From JBDUDK01 sp040002995 (GTDB lineage Bacteria > Actinomycetota > Acidimicrobiia > Acidimicrobiales > Ilumatobacteraceae), in NCBI GenBank assembly GCA_040002995.1, contig JBDUDK010000095.1, forward strand, positions 1 to 18,168: a stretch of 18,168 nucleotides of DNA, written 5' to 3'. Position numbers and translations under genes: made by a program. Positions 1 through 6,995 of this stretch are shown here, piece by piece (positions within the stretch are counted from its first letter, which is position 1; every line of letters starts with the position of its first letter). The notes under the pieces were generated by a model, which was given only the letters and a program-made list of their open reading frames with translations, was not told the origin of the DNA and did not search any database.

Positions 1-1
1 G

Positions 2-1363
2 CTAGTCGGCGGCCTCCGCCAGCGCCTCCGACAACGCGGGGTGCACCAGCAGACTCTCGACAATGTCGGTGACCTTGAGGTTCGCGGTGACGGCCAACGC
101 GAGCACAGAGATCAGCTCCGCGGCATGACGACCCACGATCGAGCCTCCGAGCACGACTCCGGTGGCGGGGTCGGACAGGATCTTCACGAAACCCCTGGGG
201 TCGTCGTTGATCAGCGCCTTGGCGGTCGCCGTGAACGGCACCTTCGTGACGCGGATCTTGCGGCCCATGGCGAACGCCTCCGCTTCGGCCAGACCCACGT
301 CAGCGATCTCTGGTTCGGTGAAAATCGCCGACGCCGCTTTGTCGTAATCGAGATGGCGGTGCTCTCGGGTGTGGAGACCCATGACGTGCTCCGCGACCTT
401 GCGACCCTGCATCGCCGCCACCGACGACAACGGAAGCTTGCCCGACACGTCGCCCGCCGCGTAGATGTGCGCAACGTTCGACTGGCAGTGGTGATTGATC
501 GTGACGTAGCCGCCCGCGTCGATGATGACACCAGCGGCGTCGAGCCCGAGCCCGTCGCTGTTGGGAACCGACCCGATCGCCAGCACCGCATGACTCGCCG
601 CCACTGAGCGGCCGTCGTCGCAGCGCACCAGCACTCCGGTGTCGGTGCGGTCGATGCCCACCGCGCGTGCCCCTTTGAGCAACTTCACGCCCCGCTTCAG
701 GAAGTCGTCCTCGAGCACGGCCGCCACCTCGGGGTCCTTCGACGGCAGAACCTGCTGACGGCTCACCACCAGCGTGACCTTGCAGCCGAACGAGGAGAAC
801 ATGTGCACGAACTCGACACCGGTAACGCCCGACCCGATAACGACGATGTGCTCGGGGAACTCCTGGGGCGGGTAACAGTCGCGCGTCGTCAGGATCCGCT
901 GACCGTCGGGCTGGCACCATTCGGGAATACGCGGCCGAGAGCCGGTCGAAATCATGATGGCGTCAGCGTGAAGCTCCTCGACGCCCGTGTCGGTCTCGAC
1001 GACGACCTCGTGCTCGCCTTTCATTCGCGCCACGCCCCGCACCATGGCGACGCCTTGGCTCTCGAGCAGATCGGTGATCGCGCGCTGCAACCGCGTCTTG
1101 ATCGATTCGACGCGCTCCCGAAGGCTCTCGATGTCGACTTCGGCGTCGACCTGATCGAGGCCCATGCCCTGGATGCGACGGGTGAAGCTCACCGCCCCGC
1201 CGGTGGCGATCATCGTCTTCGAGGGGATGCAGTCCAACAGGTGAGCGGCACCGCCGACGAGGTCACGCTCGACGATGGTGACGTCGGCCCCGAGGCGCGC
1301 CGCGTGGGTGGCGGCTTGGTTGCCGGCGGGCCCGCCGCCGATGATCACGAATCGCACGGCCAT
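2..1363 (-). CDS. lpdA: LpdA-type NAD(P)H quinone reductase / Lpd-like flavoprotein
   Basis: A 453-residue FAD/NAD(P)-dependent pyridine nucleotide-disulfide oxidoreductase, complete in the window. The N-terminal FAD Rossmann motif is GGGPAG (9-14), the NAD(P) motif GSGVTGVEF (177-185), the second FAD motif IYAAGDV (300-306), and a dimerisation domain follows. The redox-active region reads GGAAHLLDCIPSK (37-49): only Cys45 is present, and the position of the first cysteine in dihydrolipoamide dehydrogenases is Ala40. That pattern, plus GSVPNSDGLGL (264-274), resembles Mycobacterium tuberculosis LpdA, a quinone reductase without dihydrolipoamide dehydrogenase activity. Unlike my recollection of that protein, the C-terminal His441 and Glu446 (HPALSE) are retained. 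The ATG at 1363 was chosen because the Rossmann strand starts immediately after it and longer versions would run into lysS. A TANNNT box 7 bases upstream suggests leaderless expression. The physiological electron acceptor cannot be read from sequence. Confidence 0.9.
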   Translation of the reverse strand: MAVRFVIIGGGPAGNQAATHAARLGADVTIVERDLVGGAAHLLDCIPSKTMIATGGAVSFTRRIQGMGLDQVDAEVDIESLRERVESIKTRLQRAITDLLESQGVAMVRGVARMKGEHEVVVETDTGVEELHADAIMISTGSRPRIPEWCQPDGQRILTTRDCYPPQEFPEHIVVIGSGVTGVEFVHMFSSFGCKVTLVVSRQQVLPSKDPEVAAVLEDDFLKRGVKLLKGARAVGIDRTDTGVLVRCDDGRSVAASHAVLAIGSVPNSDGLGLDAAGVIIDAGGYVTINHHCQSNVAHIYAAGDVSGKLPLSSVAAMQGRKVAEHVMGLHTREHRHLDYDKAASAIFTEPEIADVGLAEAEAFAMGRKIRVTKVPFTATAKALINDDPRGFVKILSDPATGVVLGGSIVGRHAAELISVLALAVTANLKVTDIVESLLVHPALSEALAEAAD

Positions 1364-1370
1364 CGCACCA

Positions 1371-1376
1371 ACGCTA
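1371..1376 (-). promoter_or_regulatory. Putative -10 box of lpdA (leaderless)
   Basis: On the minus strand TAGCGT is followed by exactly seven bases and then the ATG of lpdA, so transcription would be expected to begin at or next to the start codon. A possible -35 (AGAACA) lies 17 bases upstream. No Shine-Dalgarno sequence precedes this start. Actinobacteria commonly make leaderless mRNAs from TANNNT boxes in this position. The match is short and unproven. Confidence 0.5.
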
Positions 1377-1422
1377 ATCGGCGGCTGTGCAGATGTTCTG
1401 AGACTCGACGGGTCGTGAACGC

Positions 1423-1428
1423 TAGGTT
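1423..1428 (+). promoter_or_regulatory. Putative -10 box of lysS (leaderless)
   Basis: TAGGTT is followed by seven bases (GCCGCCG) and the lysS ATG at 1436, placing the likely transcript start at the A of the start codon. No purine-rich ribosome binding site is present. No strong -35 is visible; TGAGAC at 1399-1404 is at a tolerable 18-base spacing. Together with the lpdA box on the other strand, this makes the 72-bp gap 1364-1435 a back-to-back divergent promoter region. Confidence 0.5.
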
Positions 1429-1435
1429 GCCGCCG

Positions 1436-2944
1436 ATGAGCGACGAGGCCGCGCCGCCCAACGTGATTGCCACCGAGCGCGCGAGTCGTTTGGCCAAGCT
1501 CGACCGCTTGCGCGCAGCCGATGTCGAGCCCTACCCGTATCGCTTCGACCGCACGCACTCGATCGCGGAGGTTCGCAAGGAGTTCCCCGATCTCGAACCG
1601 GGCGCCGAAACCAGTGCTCACGTCAGTCTCGCGGGTCGCCTTCTCCTCATCCGGCGCCAGGGCAAGCTCTTGTTCGCCACGATGCGCGATCGCACCGGTT
1701 CAATTCAACTGTTCGTATCGAAGGCCGTGCTCGGCGACGAAGCGTTCGAGCAGTTCTCCGATCTCGACCTCGGCGATTGGGTCGGGGCCGAAGGCACGGT
1801 GATGTCCACCAAGAAGGGCGAATTGTCAGTCAAGGTCAGCTCGTTCGTGCTCTTGGCCAAGTGCCTGCGTCCCCTTCCCGACAAGTGGAAGGGCTTGACC
1901 GACACCGACACCCGCTATCGCCAGCGTTACGTTGACCTCATCGTCAACGACGACGCCCGCCGCATCTTCGACATCCGCAACGCCACCGTGGCGTCGATCA
2001 GGAAGTCCATGGTCGAACGTGGTTTCGTCGAGATCGAGGGCCCGATCCTTCAGCTCGACGCAGGCGGCGCGCACGCCCGACCGTTCATTACGCACCACAA
2101 CGCGCTCGATATCGACATGTACTTACGCATCGCGCTCGAACTCCATCTGAAGCGCCTCATCGTCGGTGGGTTGGAAAAGGTGTTCGAGCTCGGAAGGGTC
2201 TTCCGCAACGAGGGCATCGGCACGCGCCACAACCCGGAGTTCACGATGATGGAGAGCTACGAGGCGTTCGCCGATTACACCGACGTCATGACGCTCACCG
2301 AAGACATCGTGAGGAACGCTGCGCTCGACGCGCTCGGCACAACGGTGGTCGACATCAACGGCCGCGCCGTCGACCTCGGCCATCCGTTCCGGCGCGCGAA
2401 GATGACCGATCTGGCGAGCGAAGCCACCGGCGAGCTCGTGCACCCCAGTCGCCCCCTCGAAGGGCTGCGGGTGATCGCGTCGTCCAATGGCGTGAAGGTC
2501 GAACCTGAATGGCGCCCAGGCAAGATCGTCGAGGAGATCTTCGAGGCGACCGCCGAGGCCAACCTCATCGAGCCGACGTTCGTTACCGGACACCCCGTCG
2601 ACGTCTCCCCTCTCGCGCGTGTCGACCGTAACGATCCGTTGCTCACCGAACGGTTCGAGCTGTTCATCGGGGGACGCGAACTCGCGAACGCGTACAGCGA
2701 GCTCAACGATCCCGTCGTGCAACGGGAGCGGTTCGAAGACGAGCAGCGGGCCGCCCTCGACGAACAAGGCGACGACGGTCATTCGAAGACGATCGACGAG
2801 GACTACCTCCGCGCGCTCGAGTACGGCATGCCCCCCACGGGCGGGCTCGGCGTCGGGGTCGATCGTCTCGTGATGCTCCTCGCCGGCGCCACCTCCATCA
2901 AGGAAGTGATCCTCTTTCCGACGCTGCGGCCCGAAGTGCCGTGA
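1436..2944 (+). CDS. lysS: Lysine--tRNA ligase, class II
   Basis: A 502-residue class II lysyl-tRNA synthetase charging tRNA-Lys in the cytoplasm. An N-terminal OB-fold anticodon-binding domain (about 64-142) is followed by the actinobacterial linker LRPLPDKWKGL (144-154) and RQRYVDL (162-168), then the catalytic core. Motif 2 includes FRNEG (256-260) and RHNPEFTMME (264-273). The IGGRELANAYSELNDP stretch (411-426) and motif 3, GLGVGVDRLVMLL (470-482, Arg477), complete the active site. Length is typical. Three normally very conserved positions differ from what I recall of LysRS: EIEGP at 199-203 (usually ETP), and IALELHLKR at 232-240 (usually IAPELYLKR). The ATG at 1436 gives the usual N-terminus and follows a TANNNT box by seven bases. 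The stop TGA overlaps the GTG start of the next gene by four bases, implying translational coupling. Confidence 0.95.
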   Translation: MSDEAAPPNVIATERASRLAKLDRLRAADVEPYPYRFDRTHSIAEVRKEFPDLEPGAETSAHVSLAGRLLLIRRQGKLLFATMRDRTGSIQLFVSKAVLGDEAFEQFSDLDLGDWVGAEGTVMSTKKGELSVKVSSFVLLAKCLRPLPDKWKGLTDTDTRYRQRYVDLIVNDDARRIFDIRNATVASIRKSMVERGFVEIEGPILQLDAGGAHARPFITHHNALDIDMYLRIALELHLKRLIVGGLEKVFELGRVFRNEGIGTRHNPEFTMMESYEAFADYTDVMTLTEDIVRNAALDALGTTVVDINGRAVDLGHPFRRAKMTDLASEATGELVHPSRPLEGLRVIASSNGVKVEPEWRPGKIVEEIFEATAEANLIEPTFVTGHPVDVSPLARVDRNDPLLTERFELFIGGRELANAYSELNDPVVQRERFEDEQRAALDEQGDDGHSKTIDEDYLRALEYGMPPTGGLGVGVDRLVMLLAGATSIKEVILFPTLRPEVP

Positions 2945-4725
2945 CGCCGGCTCGCCGCCGGGTCGCGATCGCCGCCGCACGGGTCGGGGGCTTTGCCGCA
3001 TCGGCCGTGGTGATGACGTTTCCTCGCGTCGACCGCCTGGCTACCCAACTGCCGGGCGATGGCGGCGACGCGATGTTCAACTACTGGGCGCTGCGCTGGG
3101 GCGCCGACCGGCTACCGCATCTGTACCGAGGGTTCTGGTCCGGCCCGATCTTCGCCGGTCATCCCCGCACGATGGCCTACAGCGAGACTCACCTCGGGCT
3201 CTCCCCGTTCCAATGGATCCTCGAGCACGTACTGAACAATCCGGTGCTCGCGATGAACCTCATCGGCCTCGCCCTCTGGACCATCTCGTGCGAGGCGACG
3301 TACCGGCTCGCCCGGCGCATCACCGCCAACCCCGCCGCCTCCTTGATGGCCGCACTCGCGTTCACGTACTCGACGATCCGCCTCGGTCAGTACTTCCACT
3401 TCCACCTCGATGTCGGCGCCCTGATCCCGCTGGTGATCCTGCTCGCGCTGCGCGCCTTCGACCGGCATCGCATCGTTGACGCCGTCGGCGCCGCGGTGGC
3501 GTGGGCCGTTCTGACATTGTCGTCGTCGTACTACGGGATCCTGCTCGCGCTCACGCTCGGCGTACTGGGTGTCGGACAACTCTTGCGCCAACGTGGTCAG
3601 CTCCGGCGACCGCTCGTCGCGGTCGGTGCGATGGTGATGACGATGGGCGTGCTCGTGGGGCCCGCCGCCGCGCAATACCTCGAGCTCCAGCGCGATCCCG
3701 CGTTCCGCCGTAACTACGAACCGCAGTACGCGGCCCGTCTCGGCGACTTCCGCCACCCATCACCGAGTAACCGGCTCCTCGCCGGCGCACCGATCCTTCG
3801 CAATGACAGCGCGGCGCGCAGCAGCGAGAACTACGCGTTTCCCGGCCTCGTCACACTCATCGCGGGCGCCGTAGGTCTGGTGGTGTTCGGCCGGCGGCCA
3901 TCATGGCAACGGGCCGGTCTCGATCCCGACCGCCGTCGAGAGCTCGCTCTCATCGCGCTGGCCGGTGTGCTCGCACTGTTACTGGCCTTCGGCCGCGAGC
4001 TCTCGATACTCGGTTGGCATCCGCCCGCGCTCTACGACCTCGCCGTCCATCTTCCGGGCTTCCGCGGTGTGCGCGTCCTCGTGCGCATGGTGGTGCTGTT
4101 CCAACTCGCATTGGCGCTGATGGCCGCGGTCGGCTTGCATCGGCTCTTGCTGGCCGCGCGGCAGCCGACGACGCAGCGGCTCATCGCCGGCGGCGCGGCT
4201 GCTCTCGTGCTGATCGAATCGGCCCTCACGATCACGACGGTAAGCGTCCCAAGAGTTCATACGGACGACGCCGACGAGTTCCTCTCGCACCGTCCCGCGG
4301 GCGTCGTGCTCGAGCTCCCGCTGCCCGATCCCAGAATCGGCGCGGCCTGGGCCTACACCGAGGGCCCTCGGATGGCCCTCGCCACCGACGACTTCCACCC
4401 CCGCGTGAACGGCTACTCCGGCTTCTACCCGCCCGAGTACCCCGCGCTCGCCGCCACCCTCGAGGAACTCCCCGGCGCCGACGCCCAGGCCGAGGTGTGC
4501 GCGCTCCATGTCCGCTACCTGGTGCTGCGCACGGCCGCGGTGCCGACCGGATCAGCGGGCCTCGACGCCCTGGTCACGGGGGCGGGAACCGGAGCGCTCG
4601 ACGGCGAACGGGCCGACTTGATCGCCCTCGGCATGGTCCATGAGCTGCGTGTAGACCCCGTAAACGACGCCGTGGTGGTCGAGCTTGACCCGTCGTGCGG
4701 CTCCAGCAAGGTCAAGAGCGGCTAG
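2941..4725 (+). CDS. Polytopic membrane protein, GT-C glycosyltransferase-like
   Basis: A 594-residue integral membrane protein with about ten hydrophobic segments up to residue ~430 and a soluble, probably extracytoplasmic C-terminal part. The first loop carries GDGGDAMFNYWALRW (39-53), acidic residues in the place where GT-C glycosyltransferases keep their catalytic Asp. Further landmarks are HPRTMAYSETHLGLSP (74-89), HFHLDVGALIPL (153-164), SENYAFPGLVTL (295-306) and LPGFRGVRVLVRM (371-383), a pattern I recognise from uncharacterised actinobacterial membrane proteins related to GT-C/YfhO-like enzymes. Such enzymes move sugars from polyprenyl-phosphate donors to cell-wall glycans, lipids or proteins. 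Donor and acceptor here are unknown. The GTG start lies inside the lysS stop (GTGA), so the two are probably cotranscribed; the membrane topology supports this frame. Next gene downstream, 53 bases away, encodes an exported protein that could be a substrate, but that is only proximity. Confidence 0.75.
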   Translation: MTPARRRVAIAAARVGGFAASAVVMTFPRVDRLATQLPGDGGDAMFNYWALRWGADRLPHLYRGFWSGPIFAGHPRTMAYSETHLGLSPFQWILEHVLNNPVLAMNLIGLALWTISCEATYRLARRITANPAASLMAALAFTYSTIRLGQYFHFHLDVGALIPLVILLALRAFDRHRIVDAVGAAVAWAVLTLSSSYYGILLALTLGVLGVGQLLRQRGQLRRPLVAVGAMVMTMGVLVGPAAAQYLELQRDPAFRRNYEPQYAARLGDFRHPSPSNRLLAGAPILRNDSAARSSENYAFPGLVTLIAGAVGLVVFGRRPSWQRAGLDPDRRRELALIALAGVLALLLAFGRELSILGWHPPALYDLAVHLPGFRGVRVLVRMVVLFQLALALMAAVGLHRLLLAARQPTTQRLIAGGAAALVLIESALTITTVSVPRVHTDDADEFLSHRPAGVVLELPLPDPRIGAAWAYTEGPRMALATDDFHPRVNGYSGFYPPEYPALAATLEELPGADAQAEVCALHVRYLVLRTAAVPTGSAGLDALVTGAGTGALDGERADLIALGMVHELRVDPVNDAVVVELDPSCGSSKVKSG

Positions 4726-4778
4726 ACAGGGGCCGATAGATCGCGAGCACACGCGGGCGGAGAAGAGGCATACCGATC

Positions 4779-6992
4779 GTGACTCGTCGAACAATTTTGT
4801 TGGTAGCGACGGCTGTCGCCTTGGCGGGGGCGCCGCTGAGCGTCCACGTGAGTCCCGCGCAGGCAGCGAGCTCCCACGCGTGGGACACCACGTTCGGTGG
4901 CTGGAATAGAAGCTCGTCGCCCACGATCGCCGATGTGAACGGTGACGGCGTGAACGACATCGTCTACGGCTCCCAGGACGGCTTCGTCCACGTTCGCAAT
5001 GCGGCTGGCGCGGAGCTCCCGGGCTGGCCGCAGCCCGCGGTGGTCGAGGGCGGGGCGACCGCGATCGACAGCTCCCCCACGGTCGCCGACCTCGACAACA
5101 ACGGCGCCAAAGAGATCATCGTGTCGGTTGGCTCTACGTGGGTGGTCAACCAGCAGGGCGGCCTCGTCGTGTTCAACGCCAATGGTGGTGTCCGCTGGCG
5201 CTTCAAGTCCGGCGACTACGGGAACCAATGGGGCGGAACTCCGGGACCTGACGGCTACGCCGACGGCATGGTGTCGACGCCCGCGGTGGGCGACATCGAC
5301 GGCGACGGCTTCCCCGACATCGTCGTCGGTGGGTTCGACCTCCAGATTCACGCGTTCAACCGCAACGGCGGCAACATCGCCGGCTTCCCGTTCTGGCATG
5401 ACGACTCGGTGTGGTCGTCGCCCGCTCTGTTCGATTCCAACGGTGACGGCAAGATGGAGATCTACGTCGGAGGCGATTCAAGTCCCGGTGGCCCTGTGGA
5501 TTGGCGGGGCGGGATATTCCGCGCCCTCGAGGTGCAGGGCAACACCGTCGTCGAGCGATGGGAGCAGCGCACAGGCGACGTGATCATGTCGAGCCCGGCG
5601 ATCGGCGACATCGACGGCGACGGCCGCAAGGAAGCAATCGTCGGCGGGGGGACTGTTTGGAACCATCCCGACGCCAACAAGATCTTCGCGTGGCACCTCG
5701 ACGACGGCAGCCCGGTGGCCGGGTGGCCGCAGGTCACCGGCGGCTCGACGATCGCCAGCCCCGCGCTGGGCGACATCGACGGCGATGGGCATCCAGAGGT
5801 GATTGCCGGCAGCCGTGACGGCTCGGTGTACGCGTGGCACGGCAACGGCGCGCCGATGTGGCGCTCCGCGCTCGTGTTCCGCGGCGCGTCCGGCGGCCCC
5901 ATCGAGGCCGGGCCCATCGTCGCCGACGTCGACGGCAACGGCACGCAAGACGTGATCGTGGGCAACGCCGCCCAGCTCTACGGACTCGATGGCCACACCG
6001 GTGGTCAACTCGCGGCCTTCGACGAGGGTTGGAGCTACGGCGCCAGTGCGGCCGTGGGCAACTTCGGCGCTGCCGGCTGGAGGCTCATCGGCGCAGGCTT
6101 CGACACCCCCCACAACATCTGGCACATCTATGCGGTCAGTTTGCCCAACCAGAGCGTCGCTCCCGCGTGGCCCATGTTCCACCACGACGCCTACCACACC
6201 GGCAGCATCGACCTCAGCCCGAGCCTGCCCCTGTTCTCGTCGAACAGCGTCGGTATCGCGGCGACCACCGCGGTGGGTGGAGTTCGCGTCGGCGGATTGA
6301 CGCCTTGGGTCGGTGACCTCCCCTCGCGCGCGCTGGTTCCGAACCAGCCCGTGAACGGAATTTCGCGGACTTCTTCCGGCAAGGGCTACTGGCTCGTGGC
6401 CGACGACGGCGGCATTTTCTCGTTCGGCGACGCACCCTTCTACGGCTCGATGGGCGCCTTCCGCCTCAACCAGCCGATGATGGGCATGGCGCCGACGCCG
6501 GGTGGGCGCGGCTACTGGATGGTGGCGCGCGATGGCGGCATCTTCTCGTTCGGCGACGCCGCGTTCTACGGCTCGACCGGAAACCTGCGACTGAATCAAC
6601 CCGTGGTCGGCATGGCGCCGACACCGAGAGGCCATGGCTATTGGATGGTGGCGCGCGACGGCGGCATCTTTGCGTTCGGCGATGCGGGCTTCTACGGCTC
6701 GACCGGAGCCCTGGGGCTCAGCGACATCGCAGGAATGGCCTCGAGCCCGTCCGGGCGCGGATACCGCTTCGTCTCGACCGGCGGCCACGTCTATTGCTAC
6801 GGCGACGCGATATGCGCCGGCGACACGTGGGGCCGAGGCTTCACGATCGTCGGCATGCAGACGTCGCCGAGCGGCAACGGCTACTGGCTGTTGACCGACA
6901 CCGGCGTTGTGGTCGGCTTTGGCGACGTGGCCGCGGCCGCAACTCGCCTGCCCGGTTCGGCCACCCCGCTCGTGGGAGTCAGCCCCAAGTAG
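4779..6992 (+). CDS. Secreted FG-GAP protein with C-terminal 42-residue repeats
   Basis: A 737-residue exported protein of unknown function. The N-terminus is a classical signal peptide: Arg3-Arg4, a hydrophobic stretch, and a probable cleavage site after Ala-Gln-Ala (27-29). Residues ~49-440 hold seven FG-GAP/VCBS-type calcium-binding loops of the form DxDxDG (starting at 52, 104, 172, 219, 277, 332 and 383) and a degenerate eighth (~427-440), the arrangement of an integrin-type beta-propeller. Residues ~491-737 hold six units of a 42-residue repeat with core GYWMVARDGGIFSFGD, shared with the CAP-domain protein at 11971. No membrane anchor, LPXTG or catalytic motif is visible. The GTG at 4779 begins the signal peptide; the purine-rich AGAAGAGG at 4761-4768 is a plausible but distant ribosome binding site. 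Calcium-dependent binding of a cell-surface or extracellular ligand is a reasonable guess. It ends 3 bases from the convergent mutase gene. Confidence 0.85.
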   Translation: MTRRTILLVATAVALAGAPLSVHVSPAQAASSHAWDTTFGGWNRSSSPTIADVNGDGVNDIVYGSQDGFVHVRNAAGAELPGWPQPAVVEGGATAIDSSPTVADLDNNGAKEIIVSVGSTWVVNQQGGLVVFNANGGVRWRFKSGDYGNQWGGTPGPDGYADGMVSTPAVGDIDGDGFPDIVVGGFDLQIHAFNRNGGNIAGFPFWHDDSVWSSPALFDSNGDGKMEIYVGGDSSPGGPVDWRGGIFRALEVQGNTVVERWEQRTGDVIMSSPAIGDIDGDGRKEAIVGGGTVWNHPDANKIFAWHLDDGSPVAGWPQVTGGSTIASPALGDIDGDGHPEVIAGSRDGSVYAWHGNGAPMWRSALVFRGASGGPIEAGPIVADVDGNGTQDVIVGNAAQLYGLDGHTGGQLAAFDEGWSYGASAAVGNFGAAGWRLIGAGFDTPHNIWHIYAVSLPNQSVAPAWPMFHHDAYHTGSIDLSPSLPLFSSNSVGIAATTAVGGVRVGGLTPWVGDLPSRALVPNQPVNGISRTSSGKGYWLVADDGGIFSFGDAPFYGSMGAFRLNQPMMGMAPTPGGRGYWMVARDGGIFSFGDAAFYGSTGNLRLNQPVVGMAPTPRGHGYWMVARDGGIFAFGDAGFYGSTGALGLSDIAGMASSPSGRGYRFVSTGGHVYCYGDAICAGDTWGRGFTIVGMQTSPSGNGYWLLTDTGVVVGFGDVAAAATRLPGSATPLVGVSPK
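4923..6098 (+). repeat. Seven to eight FG-GAP/VCBS calcium-loop repeats
   Basis: Encodes residues ~49-440 of the secreted protein. Each unit of about 45-68 residues contains an Asp-rich loop such as ADVNGDGVND, GDIDGDGFPD or GDIDGDGHPE followed by a hydrophobic strand (IVVGG, VIAGS). Seven loops keep the calcium-ligand Asp/Asn pattern; the last (VGNFGAAGWRLIG) has lost it. FG-GAP repeats fold as blades of a seven-bladed propeller in integrin alpha chains and in many bacterial surface proteins. Confidence 0.85.
6249..6989 (+). repeat. Six-unit 42-residue (126-nt) tandem repeat
   Basis: Encodes residues ~491-737. The tyrosines of the GY[WR] strand fall at 537, 579, 621, 662 and 702, i.e. spacings of 42, 42, 41 and 40. 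A first, degenerate unit (ATTAVGGVRVGGLTPWVGD, ~495-513) aligns with the first unit of the CAP-protein repeats. The consensus unit runs LNQPVVGMAPTP, then GYWMVARDGG, then IFAFGDAxFYGSTG. The protein ends on TPLVGVS, which matches the strand that opens each internal unit. Confidence 0.85.
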
Positions 6993-6995
6993 GTG

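Noticed and set aside
803..1435. An in-frame upstream extension of lysS by 211 codons
   Set aside because: It lies antisense to the conserved lpdA coding region, adds no known LysRS domain, and a TANNNT box sits just before the ATG at 1436.
1364..1621. An upstream extension of lpdA by 86 codons
   Set aside because: It would overlap the 5' end of lysS; the Rossmann strand of the flavoprotein begins right after the ATG at 1363.
2123..3001. A 292-codon open frame antisense to lysS
   Set aside because: It is a shadow of a strongly conserved synthetase and has no recognisable motif.
5478..6788. A 436-codon open frame antisense to the FG-GAP gene
   Set aside because: The translation is Arg/Ala/His-rich low-complexity typical of antisense frames in high-GC DNA; the plus strand encodes a signal peptide and recognisable repeats.
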